A program made the position numbers and the translations under genes. Shown here piece after piece: positions 42,324 to 50,127 of a DNA stretch of 64,000 nucleotides (position 1 is the stretch's first letter; every line of letters begins with the position of its first letter). Source of the DNA: Pseudaminobacter soli (ex Li et al. 2025) (GTDB lineage Bacteria; Pseudomonadota; Alphaproteobacteria; Rhizobiales; Rhizobiaceae); assembly GCF_029892515.1 (NCBI RefSeq), contig NZ_JARXVF010000005.1, forward strand, positions 310,001 through 374,000, read 5' to 3'. The notes beneath the pieces were generated by a model. That model ran no database searches, was not told the origin of the DNA, and saw only the letters and a list, made by a program, of their open reading frames with translations.

Positions 42324-43412
42324 TTAAGCCGCGGTCTTCCTCTTGACCGCGGCTGCCTTCTTCACCGGCTTGTCAGCCTTGGCCTTGGCGGCCGCCTTCG
42401 AGACGGGCTTCTTGGCGGCCAGTTTGGCGAGGCGCTTGGTGTAGTCGTTGTGCAGTTCGCCGGCGCCCCAGCCCTTGCCCTTGTTCTGCTTGCCGAGCGC
42501 TTCCATGATGGCGACGAGGTTGTCGTCGCGGATCTTTTCCAGCTCGCGGATCGACCATTTGTCGGACTGCTCGTCGGACTGGCCGGCGATGAGATCGACC
42601 AGCTCATCATTGAACTCCGGCACGTCCATCAGCTTGGTCCACGGCCAGGACAGGCACGGGCCGAACTGGGCCATGAAGTGGCGCATGCCCGCCTCGCCGC
42701 CGGCGATGCGATAGACCTGGAACATGCCCATCTGCGCCCAGCGCAGGCCGAAGGAGTAGCGCATGATGTCGTCGAGTTCCTCGACCGAGCAGATGCCGTC
42801 CTTGATCAGCCACAGCGCCTCGCGCCAGGCGGCTTCCAGCAGGCGGTCGCCGACGAAGGCCTCGATCTCCTTGCGGATGACCACCGGCTTCATGCCGATG
42901 GAAACATAGAGCTCGCGCGCCTTGTCGATGAAGGCCGGCGTGGTCTTCTCGCCGCCGACGATTTCGACCAGCGGCAGGAGGTAGACCGGGTTGAACGGAT
43001 GGCCGACGACCAGACGCTCCGGATGCTTCAGAGCCGGCTGCATGTCGGTCGGCTTGATGCCGGAGGTGGACGAGCCGATCAGCGCGTCGGCCGGGGCATG
43101 GGCGTCGATCTCGGCCAGCACCTTGTGCTTGATGTCGAGCCGTTCCGGCACGCTTTCCTGGATGAAGTCGGCGCCCGTCACCGCCTCGGCGATGGTCTTG
43201 GCAAAGGTCAGCTTGCCTTCTTGGGGCAGGCCGTCGGGCAGCATCTGCTTGTAGGCGCGGCGCGCGCCCTTCATCACCTCGTCGACCTTGCGCGAGGCCT
43301 CGGGATCGGGATCGTAGATCGCAACGTCGATGCCGTTCAGCAACAGACGCGCGACCCAGCCCGCGCCGATGACTCCGCCGCCGATGGCGGCTGCTTTCTT
43401 GATACTGCTCAT
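42324..43412 (-). CDS. lcdH: L-carnitine dehydrogenase (3-hydroxyacyl-CoA dehydrogenase family)
   Basis: A 362-residue NAD enzyme oxidising L-carnitine to 3-dehydrocarnitine. The Rossmann motif AAAIGGGVIGAGWVARLLLNG is at the N-terminus. DFIQESVPERLDIKHKVLAEI, GSSTSGIKPTDM and VVGHPFNPVYLLPLVEIVGG are typical of carnitine dehydrogenases. After about residue 330 comes a Lys/Ala-rich tail (for example KPVSKAAAKAKADKPVKKAA) that is unusual for a soluble dehydrogenase. Some relatives carry a fused thioesterase at this place; none is seen here. The ATG overlaps the HD gene's stop as ATGA. Confidence 0.9.
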   Translation of the reverse strand: MSSIKKAAAIGGGVIGAGWVARLLLNGIDVAIYDPDPEASRKVDEVMKGARRAYKQMLPDGLPQEGKLTFAKTIAEAVTGADFIQESVPERLDIKHKVLAEIDAHAPADALIGSSTSGIKPTDMQPALKHPERLVVGHPFNPVYLLPLVEIVGGEKTTPAFIDKARELYVSIGMKPVVIRKEIEAFVGDRLLEAAWREALWLIKDGICSVEELDDIMRYSFGLRWAQMGMFQVYRIAGGEAGMRHFMAQFGPCLSWPWTKLMDVPEFNDELVDLIAGQSDEQSDKWSIRELEKIRDDNLVAIMEALGKQNKGKGWGAGELHNDYTKRLAKLAAKKPVSKAAAKAKADKPVKKAAAVKRKTAA

Positions 43413-44038
43413 GCGGATGCTCCCGCTCTCTGGCTGGCTGTTTGGGGATTGACGAGCGCGACGCGCTCGCCGACGCGGATGACCGCGGGATCGTAGGCCT
43501 GGCGGGAGAACACCCTCTCCACCATGGGCCGGAAGAAATCGAGCGGCAGGGTTTCGTAGTCGGGATCGAAGCTCGACTGGTCCCACCGCTCGCAGAACTG
43601 GTCGCAGTCGTCGTAGTAGGGGTGTCCGGCAAATTTATCGCGCGCGTGGCGATTGCCGCCGACGTGATGCGCGTAATAGAGCCGCTGGAAATCCCCGTGC
43701 TTCTCGACCACCCAGTGGCATTGCTCGCGAATGAACGGCCGCAGGATCGCGGCCGCATATTCGTCGTGGTTGTAGGGCGCGTAGATGTCGCCGATGTCGT
43801 GCAGGAGGGCGCAGACAACCCAGTCGTCGTCAGCGCCATCATGCCAGGCACGGGTGGCGGCCTGCAGCGAATGGCCAAGCCGCGTGACCTTGTAGCCCGA
43901 CAGGCTCTCGTCGAGCTTTACCAGGGCGTCGAGAAGATGCCTTCCGGTCTTTGTGGCAAACTCCACCTCGTGCTCGTTGAGGAAGGCGTAGTCCTCGCGG
44001 TCGCCATCCTTCATCGCCGTGAACTTGACCGTTTCCAT
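43409..44038 (-). CDS. HD-domain protein, possible di-iron oxygenase
   Basis: A 209-residue protein with HD-superfamily metal ligands: His56 (RLGHSLQ), His80-Asp81 (ALLHDIGD), further His91, His108, His124-His125, and Asp153 or Asp158 as candidate last ligand. The 24-residue spacing from His56 to His80 and the single compact domain recall PhnZ/TmpB-like HD oxygenases more than nucleotide phosphohydrolases, but this is inference. It sits between the BKACE gene and lcdH and is coupled to lcdH by ATGA, so it should act on a carnitine-related compound or metabolite repair in that route. Confidence 0.75.
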   Translation of the reverse strand: METVKFTAMKDGDREDYAFLNEHEVEFATKTGRHLLDALVKLDESLSGYKVTRLGHSLQAATRAWHDGADDDWVVCALLHDIGDIYAPYNHDEYAAAILRPFIREQCHWVVEKHGDFQRLYYAHHVGGNRHARDKFAGHPYYDDCDQFCERWDQSSFDPDYETLPLDFFRPMVERVFSRQAYDPAVIRVGERVALVNPQTASQRAGASA

Positions 44039-44076
44039 GGCGTCCTCTCCCTTTTCCGCCTGGAACCTTTGCCGGC

Positions 44077-44994
44077 TTATGCCGGCAAGGGCGCGCGCTT
44101 GGTTAGGTTCAGCTTCTGGCGCACCTCTTCCGGCCCGATCACCCGGGCGCCCATGCGCTCGATGATGCCGACAGCGCGATCAACCAGCTGTGCGTTGGTC
44201 GCCAGCACGCCCTTGTCGAGCCACAGATTGTCCTCAAGGCCGACGCGGACGTTGCCGCCGGCAATCACTGCGGCCGCGGCATAGGCCATCTGGTTACGGC
44301 CGAGCGAGAAGGCCGACCAGTTCCAATCCGACGGCACGTTGTTGACCATGGCCATGAACGTGTTGAGGTCGTCCGGCGCACCCCACGGCACGCCCATGCA
44401 GAGCTGCACCAGCGCGTCGGGCTTCAGCACGCCTTCCTTCACCAGCTCCTTGGCGAACCACAGATGGCCGGTGTCGAAAGCCTCGATCTCAGGCTTGACG
44501 CCCAGCTCGGTCATCATGCCGCCCATGGCGCGCAGCATGCCCGGCGTGTTGGTCATGACATAGTCGGCTTCGTTGAAGTTCATCGTGCCGCAGTCGAGCG
44601 TGCAGATCTCGGGCAGGCACTGGCGCACATGCTCCATGCGATTGGAGGCGCCGCCCATGTCGGTGCCCTGCTCCTTCAGCGGCAGCGGCTGCTCCGGCGA
44701 GCCGAACACCATGTCGCCGCCCATGCCGGCGGTCAGGTTCAGCACCACGTCGACATTGGCGTCGCGGATGCGCTCGGTCACCTCGCGATAGAGATGGACG
44801 TCGCGGCGCGGCTTGCCGGTCTCGGGGTCGCGCACATGGCAGTGGACGATGGCAGCACCTGCCTTGGCCGCCTCGATGGCCGATTCGGCGATCTGCTTGG
44901 GCGAGCGGGGCACGTGCGGGCTACGGTCCTGCGTTCCGCCCGAGCCGGTCACGGCACAGGTGATGAAGACCTCGCGATTCATGGAAAGCGGCAT
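44077..44994 (-). CDS. BKACE (3-keto-5-aminohexanoate cleavage type) enzyme, probable dehydrocarnitine cleavage
   Basis: A 305-residue DUF849 family zinc enzyme. Zinc ligands are His51 and His53 in IVHCHVRD; GAPDDLNTFMAMV and VRVGLEDNLWLDKG line the active site. BKACE enzymes condense a beta-keto acid with acetyl-CoA to give acetoacetate and a new CoA ester. Beside lcdH the keto acid is most likely 3-dehydrocarnitine, giving betainyl-CoA. GGAGGAA precedes the ATG at 44994. It is the first gene of the operon. Confidence 0.9.
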   Translation of the reverse strand: MPLSMNREVFITCAVTGSGGTQDRSPHVPRSPKQIAESAIEAAKAGAAIVHCHVRDPETGKPRRDVHLYREVTERIRDANVDVVLNLTAGMGGDMVFGSPEQPLPLKEQGTDMGGASNRMEHVRQCLPEICTLDCGTMNFNEADYVMTNTPGMLRAMGGMMTELGVKPEIEAFDTGHLWFAKELVKEGVLKPDALVQLCMGVPWGAPDDLNTFMAMVNNVPSDWNWSAFSLGRNQMAYAAAAVIAGGNVRVGLEDNLWLDKGVLATNAQLVDRAVGIIERMGARVIGPEEVRQKLNLTKRAPLPA

Positions 44995-45119
44995 AAATTC
45001 CTCCAGTCGATCGGCGCGAAACTGCCGTTCGGGTTCATGCCCATACGTCGCGCCGTTCCTCCATCGCGATCATTGCCTCCCTTGCGCGGCGCTGCTTTGC
45101 ACTTTACGAACATCAGTTG

Positions 45120-46097
45120 ATGAAAAGCGAAAAGCCCTCAGTCTTTGTTCCCGACCGTTCGCCGCTCAAGGTGACGATGCTGGTTTTCTCCGGCTGCTCC
45201 ATCATGTGCGTTGCATCTGCCGTCGATCCGCTGCGCGCGGCCAACCGCGTTTCGGGCGAAATGCTGTTCGACTGGAAGCTGGTTTCGGTCGACGGCGAGC
45301 CGCCGGTGACGACTTCCGGTCTGCCGGTGGCGGTCAGCGGCAAGTTCGATCCGACCGAAACGACCGACGTGCTGGGCATCATCGGCGGCTTTGGCACCAA
45401 GACGCTTGGCACCCCAGCGCTATTGGCGGGCCTGCGCCGCGTCGCACGCTCGGCGCGCGCGGTGGGCGGCATCGAGGCCGGCACCTGGCTGGTCGGCCGC
45501 GCCGGGCTGCTCGAAGGCCGGACGGCGACGACGCACTGGGAGGACATGGAGGATTTCACCGCCGCCTTTCCGGGCGTCGACGTGCGGCCGGACCGCTACA
45601 TCATCGACGGGCCGATCTTCACCTCGGGCGGCGCCTCGCCCACCTTCGACCTGATGCTGCATCTGATCCGCTCGCGCCTCGGCATGGCGGTGGCGCTCGA
45701 TGTCGCCAGCGTCTTCATCTACGATCAGGCGCGTGCGGCGACCGATGCGCAGCCGCTGGTCTCGCTCGGCCGTCTCGACGGCTACGACCCGCGGCTTGCT
45801 CAGGCGATCCGGCTCATGGAAGCACATATCGACCAGCCGCTGACGATCTCGGCCATCGCCCGGCGCGCCGGCGTGACCAGCCGCGCGCTGGAAAAGATCT
45901 TTGGCAAGTCGATCGGCGAGCCGCCCGGCGCCTACTATCTGCGCCTGCGTCTCAGCGCGGCGCGGCGGCTTGTCGTGGATACCTCCGTGCCCATGGCCGA
46001 CATCGCCGCGCGCACCGGCTTTTCCAGCGCCGCCGGTTTTTCGCGCGCATTTGCCAAGACATTCGGCATGTCGCCGACCCAGCTTCGCCGGCGCTGA
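45120..46097 (+). CDS. GlxA family (CdhR-like) AraC-type regulator
   Basis: A 325-residue regulator. Residues 20-200 have the DJ-1/class I amidotransferase-like fold used for effector sensing (KVTMLVFSGCSIMCVASAVDPLRAA, GGFGTKTLG, GGIEAGTWLV, GGASPTFDLMLHLI). The last ~100 residues hold two AraC helix-turn-helix units (LTISAIARRAGVTSRALEKI, ADIAARTGFSSAAGFSRAF). It is divergent from the BKACE gene, 125 bases apart, like CdhR, the carnitine-responsive activator in Pseudomonas. Carnitine or a derivative is the likely effector. A TTG just before the ATG is not needed. Confidence 0.9.
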   Translation: MKSEKPSVFVPDRSPLKVTMLVFSGCSIMCVASAVDPLRAANRVSGEMLFDWKLVSVDGEPPVTTSGLPVAVSGKFDPTETTDVLGIIGGFGTKTLGTPALLAGLRRVARSARAVGGIEAGTWLVGRAGLLEGRTATTHWEDMEDFTAAFPGVDVRPDRYIIDGPIFTSGGASPTFDLMLHLIRSRLGMAVALDVASVFIYDQARAATDAQPLVSLGRLDGYDPRLAQAIRLMEAHIDQPLTISAIARRAGVTSRALEKIFGKSIGEPPGAYYLRLRLSAARRLVVDTSVPMADIAARTGFSSAAGFSRAFAKTFGMSPTQLRRR

Positions 46098-46865
46098 CTA
46101 GCGGCAAGCCAGTATCCAATCCGTTGCGGCCGCGATGTCCTCGACCACTTCAGTCGGACGCGGCTCGAAACGCATCTCGTCGCCAGCCCGATATTTTCCC
46201 GTCCGCACCAGCAGTGCCGCGGAAAACCCGGCTCGCAAAGCGCCAGCGGTGTCGCCTTCGGCATCGTCACCGACCATGACCGCCTCGCCGGGCGGGCAGT
46301 CCATGCTGGCGAGTGCGGAAAGAAAAAACTCGGGCGCCGGCTTGCCGAGCACAGTCGCCTTGCGCCCACTGGCGAACTCGAGCGCGCGGACGAAAGGTCC
46401 GGCATCGAGGCTTAGCTTGCCATCGGCATCCTTGAACACACGGTTGTCGGCCAGCGCCAGAAACGCTGCCCCGTCACTCAGCAAGCGGAAGGCTGCATTG
46501 AGGCTCGAATAGTCGAAGGCATCTGCCGCGTCGCCAATCACCACGGCAAGCCCCCTGCCCGTCGGCAGGTCGCGAAAATCGGGCTCGAGCGCCGGATGGA
46601 TCAGGAGATGAGCCGAGCAGTCATGCGCCTTCAGCCAATCGCGTGCGGCTTGTGCGGGCGTAAAAAGCTCGTCGTCGCCGACCTCGATGCCGAGCTTTGC
46701 GAGCCGTGCAAGAACATCCTTCCTGGCCGAACGCGTGGTGTTGCTGACGAAGCGCAGCGGCAGCCCGGCCTCGCGCAATCGCCGGACGGAGACGGCCGCC
46801 TGCTTTATCGGGCTATCGCCGTCATAGAGCACTCCGGACAGGTCCAGAAGCACGCCGCTGATCAT
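46098..46865 (-). CDS. HAD superfamily hydrolase, LHPP/NagD-like
   Basis: A 255-residue phosphatase-like protein. The first HAD motif is DLSGVLYDG, with the nucleophile Asp but Ser in place of the second Asp, as in LHPP (phospholysine/phosphohistidine phosphatase). FVSNTTRSARKD is motif II, LGKPAPEFF motif III and VMVGDDAEGDTAGA motif IV. The cap is the NagD C2 type. Cytosolic. Convergent with the GlxA-like regulator gene; I see no partner that fixes the substrate. Confidence 0.87.
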   Translation of the reverse strand: MISGVLLDLSGVLYDGDSPIKQAAVSVRRLREAGLPLRFVSNTTRSARKDVLARLAKLGIEVGDDELFTPAQAARDWLKAHDCSAHLLIHPALEPDFRDLPTGRGLAVVIGDAADAFDYSSLNAAFRLLSDGAAFLALADNRVFKDADGKLSLDAGPFVRALEFASGRKATVLGKPAPEFFLSALASMDCPPGEAVMVGDDAEGDTAGALRAGFSAALLVRTGKYRAGDEMRFEPRPTEVVEDIAAATDWILACR

Positions 46866-47001
46866 GGGGGAAGCATGGCGAAGTGCTGCGGCTTCGTCAA
46901 ATCTGACGCGGCCGCAGATCATTACCTCCAAGGTAATTGGTTCGAGGTGCAGCTCGGCTCACAAAGGGATCGTCCAAGACGAAACCCGATGGAGACACAC
47001 C

Positions 47002-47361
47002 ATGACAGAGCTCGAAACGATCGCGAAGAACTACATCGCCGCCTGGAACGAAGCCGAACCGGCCCGCCGGCGCGAGCTGCTGGAAGCCGCCTTCGCCGCC
47101 GACATCCGCTACCATGACCCCATCATGCAGGGCGACGGCCACGCCGGCATCGGCGCACTGATCGACGGCGTGCACCAGCAGTTCCCCGGCTTCCGCTTCA
47201 GCCTGAAGGGCAAGCCGGACGGCTTTGCCGACAACATCCGCTTTTCCTGGGGCCTCGGCCCGGATGGCAGCGAAGCGGTCATCGAAGGCACCGATTTCGG
47301 CGTCATCGAAGACGGTCGGCTGAAGCGCGTCACCGGCTTTCTCGACAGGGTGCCGGTGTGA
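47002..47361 (+). CDS. NTF2/SnoaL-like protein
   Basis: A 119-residue cone-shaped alpha+beta barrel protein of the nuclear-transport-factor-2-like class. The pattern IAKNYIAAWNEAEPARRREL, then ADIRYHDPIMQGDGHAGI with the GFRFSLKG strand, is typical of small SnoaL-like proteins, which can be isomerases, hydrolases or binding modules. GGAG precedes the ATG; a frame extending upstream into the divergent HAD gene is ignored. Function cannot be assigned. Confidence 0.8.
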   Translation: MTELETIAKNYIAAWNEAEPARRRELLEAAFAADIRYHDPIMQGDGHAGIGALIDGVHQQFPGFRFSLKGKPDGFADNIRFSWGLGPDGSEAVIEGTDFGVIEDGRLKRVTGFLDRVPV

Positions 47362-47376
47362 CATGCCCGACCCGCA

Positions 47377-47401
47377 TACCCTCCCCGTTGTGGGGAGGGT
47401 A
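47377..47401. terminator. Hairpin between convergent NTF2-like and xylB genes
   Basis: Perfect 10-bp stem TACCCTCCCC / GGGGAGGGTA with a five-base GTTGT loop. It belongs to the same GC-rich palindrome family seen at 9167 and 42165 and lies between two converging genes. Confidence 0.6.
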
Positions 47402-47409
47402 CGCACCCA

Positions 47410-48861
47410 TCACATCGTGCTTCTGACCGCCGGATAGAGCGCGCGATAGCGCCCGTAGGCTTCGGCATAAGCACCGGCCAGCGCCGCGTCGGGTTCGATG
47501 GTTTCGGCCGTCGCCGGCGCGGTGCAGACGGCGAACGGGTCGGCACCTTCGGCCGCTATCAGGCCCAGCCGCGCCGCTCCGAAGGCAGCGCCGAAATCGC
47601 CGTCTGCCGGCAGGTCGACCGGAAGCCCGAGCGCGGTGGCAATCGCCTTCAGCCAGTAGCGAGAGCGAGAGCCGCCGCCGATCGCCGTCACGCGCGTCAG
47701 CTTCGTGCCGGCCGAGGCCAGCGCCTCAAAACTGTCGCGGAAGGCAAAGGCCACGCCTTCCAGCACTGCCTGCGTAAGGGCGGCGCGGTCGGATTCGCGG
47801 TCGAGCCCGCCGAACACGCCGCGGATTGCCGCATCGTTGTGCGGCGTACGCTCGCCCGAAATGTAAGGCAGGAAGGTGACGCCCGAAGGCGCCCGCAAGG
47901 CATCGCCAAGCTCGCCGGCCAGCTCGCCCGCGCTCCTGCCGGTGATGCCGGCAAGCCAGTTGAGCGAGTCCGTGGCGGCAAGGATCACGCCCATCTGGTG
48001 CCAGGCATTGGGCAGCGCGTGACAGAAGGTGTGCACGGCACTTTCCGGGTTAGGCAGATAGGCGCCGTTGGCGGCGAACAGCACGCCCGAGGTTCCGAGC
48101 GAGACAAAAGCCTCGCCGGGCTTAACCGTGCCCATGCCGCAGGCGGAGGCCGCGTTATCGCCCGCGCCCCCGGCAATCACCACGCCAGCGCTCATGCCCC
48201 ATTTCGCGGCCAGCTCGGCGCGCAGCATGCCAGCCTGCTCGGAGCCTTCGACGAGACGCGGCATCTGCTTTTCGTCGAGATCGGTTGCGGCGAGAAGTTC
48301 GGGCGACCAGCGCCGCCCGGCGACATCGAGCCAGGAAGTGCCGGCCGAGTCCGACATTTCGGAAATGCGCTCGCCCGCCAGCCAGAGCCGCAGAAAATCC
48401 TTCGGCAGCAGCACCTTGGCGACGCGGGCAAAAATGCCCGGTTCGTAGTTCTTCACCCACACCAGCTTGGGCGCGGTGAAGCCGGGAAACACGATGTTGC
48501 CGGTGATCTTGCGGAACCGCGGATCGGCGTCGAGCCTGGCGGCCTCCACATGGCTGCGCGTGTCGTTCCAGAGAATGCAGGGGCGCAGCACCTTGTCCCC
48601 GGCGTCGAGCAGCGTCGCGCCATGCATCTGGCCGGAAAGGCCGATGCCCTTCACCGCCGCCAGTTCCTTGGGGTGGCTGGCCTTGAGCGCGCCGACCGCT
48701 TCCTCGGTAGCGCGGATCCAGTCGGCCGGCGCCTGTTCGGACCAGCCCAGATGCGGTCGCGAAACGTCGAGCGCACTGTTGGCCGAAGCGACGATGCCCT
48801 GGCCGCCATCCATCAGAAGCGCCTTCACGCCGGACGTGCCGAGATCGATCCCCAGATACAT
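47410..48861 (-). CDS. xylB: Xylulokinase
   Basis: A 483-residue FGGY-family sugar kinase that phosphorylates D-xylulose with ATP. MYLGIDLGTSGVKALLMDG is the first phosphate-binding segment, GIGLSGQMHGATLLD the substrate-site region, and VIAGGAGDNAASACGMG with ITRVTAIGGGSRSRYWLKAIA the ATP lobe. The ATG at 48861 has GGGAGGGA upstream. No xylose isomerase or transporter lies beside it, so related ketoses are possible. Confidence 0.92.
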   Translation of the reverse strand: MYLGIDLGTSGVKALLMDGGQGIVASANSALDVSRPHLGWSEQAPADWIRATEEAVGALKASHPKELAAVKGIGLSGQMHGATLLDAGDKVLRPCILWNDTRSHVEAARLDADPRFRKITGNIVFPGFTAPKLVWVKNYEPGIFARVAKVLLPKDFLRLWLAGERISEMSDSAGTSWLDVAGRRWSPELLAATDLDEKQMPRLVEGSEQAGMLRAELAAKWGMSAGVVIAGGAGDNAASACGMGTVKPGEAFVSLGTSGVLFAANGAYLPNPESAVHTFCHALPNAWHQMGVILAATDSLNWLAGITGRSAGELAGELGDALRAPSGVTFLPYISGERTPHNDAAIRGVFGGLDRESDRAALTQAVLEGVAFAFRDSFEALASAGTKLTRVTAIGGGSRSRYWLKAIATALGLPVDLPADGDFGAAFGAARLGLIAAEGADPFAVCTAPATAETIEPDAALAGAYAEAYGRYRALYPAVRSTM

Positions 48862-48974
48862 GTTCGTCCCTCCCGATTGCCCGTCAGGCACAGCACGCTG
48901 CCAGGCAAAATTCTCCTGCTTACCGCTTCATAACAAATACGGCAGGGCAAGGAACGTATTTTTTCGGAGCCCGC

Positions 48975-49010
48975 AAAAAAGCAGACGCCGGCGTGGCGAA
49001 CCACGCCGGC
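48975..49010 (-). terminator. Intrinsic terminator after the LysE gene
   Basis: On the minus strand the stem GCCGGCGTGG / CCACGCCGGC with a TTCG tetraloop is followed six bases later by TTTTTT. It begins within ten bases of the LysE stop codon. Confidence 0.85.
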
Positions 49011-49015
49011 TAAAA

Positions 49016-49639
49016 TCAGTTGCCGGAACGAACCGCCACGGTGGCAATGCCGGCGCCGACCAGCAGCGTGCCGCCGGCCTTGTTGAACAGGCCGATGGCG
49101 CGCGGATTGCGCACCAGATCGCGCGCCCGCGATGCCACCAGCGCGTAGCCGAAGGCATTGGTGAAGGCGAGCGTCAGGAAGGTCGCCTCGAAGATCGCCA
49201 TCTGCGTCCAGAAATCGGCATGGCGGTCGATGAACTGCGGCAGGAAGGCGACGAAGAAGGTGATGCTCTTGGGGTTGAGCGCGGTGACCAGCCAGGCATG
49301 CGCCATCATCTTGGCGGCCGAGGACGCGGTCTTGCGCGGCTCGGCGCGAAGCGTGCCGCCGGCGCGGAAGAGCTTTATGCCGAGATAGATGAGGTAGGCC
49401 GCGCCGATCCATTTGAGGATGGTGAACACGGTGGCCGAAGCCATCAGCAGCGCGCCGATGCCGAGCATCGACAGCGTCATGGCGGTGAAGTCGCCGAGCG
49501 CGACGCCGACAGCCATCGGCAGGGCCGTGCGCCAGCCCTGCCCGAGCGCATAGGAAACCACCAACAGGATGGTGGGACCGGGGATGATCAGCAGAACGGC
49601 CGATGCGGCTGCGAAAGCTGCCCAGGTTTCAAGCGGCAT
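49016..49639 (-). CDS. LysE/RhtB family amino acid exporter
   Basis: A 207-residue inner-membrane protein with about six helices. The family signature IIPGPTILLVVSYALGQGWR-type start, GVALGDFTAMTLSMLGIGAL and FLVAFLPQF-like segment (FFVAFLPQFID) are clear. It exports amino acids or derivatives. AAGGAGA precedes the ATG. Confidence 0.92.
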   Translation of the reverse strand: MPLETWAAFAAASAVLLIIPGPTILLVVSYALGQGWRTALPMAVGVALGDFTAMTLSMLGIGALLMASATVFTILKWIGAAYLIYLGIKLFRAGGTLRAEPRKTASSAAKMMAHAWLVTALNPKSITFFVAFLPQFIDRHADFWTQMAIFEATFLTLAFTNAFGYALVASRARDLVRNPRAIGLFNKAGGTLLVGAGIATVAVRSGN

Positions 49640-49739
49640 GGATATCTCCTTTGCTCAAAGGAAAGGATAAATCCCTGCCAGCGGGGCGAAGTAAAGGGCA
49701 AATTTTCGACCCGCTCCATGGCGTGTTTGTCGCGGCTGT

Positions 49740-49865
49740 TCATGGCAGAGCCCTCGCGATCGCCGAAACCACGGAAAAGAAATCAGTATTGGCGCAAAGC
49801 ACAATCGCTGCGGCGATGAAAGCCGCAGAAAACAGCATCAAATCCGTCTTGAACGTATTGCCCAT
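49740..49865 (-). CDS. Small 41-residue membrane protein
   Basis: A short frame starting at an ATG behind GAGAGGG, encoding a peptide with one strong hydrophobic helix (LMLFSAAFIAAAIVLCA) flanked by a polar N-terminus (MGNTFKTD) and a short tail. The frame stays open upstream but the extension has no helix or ribosome site and overlaps the transpeptidase gene. Function unknown; size and helix fit small inner-membrane proteins that modulate larger complexes. Confidence 0.55.
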   Translation of the reverse strand: MGNTFKTDLMLFSAAFIAAAIVLCANTDFFSVVSAIARALP

Positions 49866-50127
49866 GATTCCCTCTCCAGCAGCGCGCACGGAGGTAGAAA
49901 GCGGGCTGGCCCAGATTGTGACGCAAGATAGGAGTTGTTGTGGCCGGCCGCCCGCCGACACACAATTTCGCCACAGCCGAACCGGTCGCCAAAGCATAAG
50001 CCATTGCCGCGCAAAGCTTTCCGCAAGTTCACTCTTTATCAACCATGAATACTGAAAATGCGATCGGCTTGGATCGCAGGGTTTCGCGATTGCCAGAGCG
50101 TTCGTGTTCAATCGTGGAAGCGTTTCC

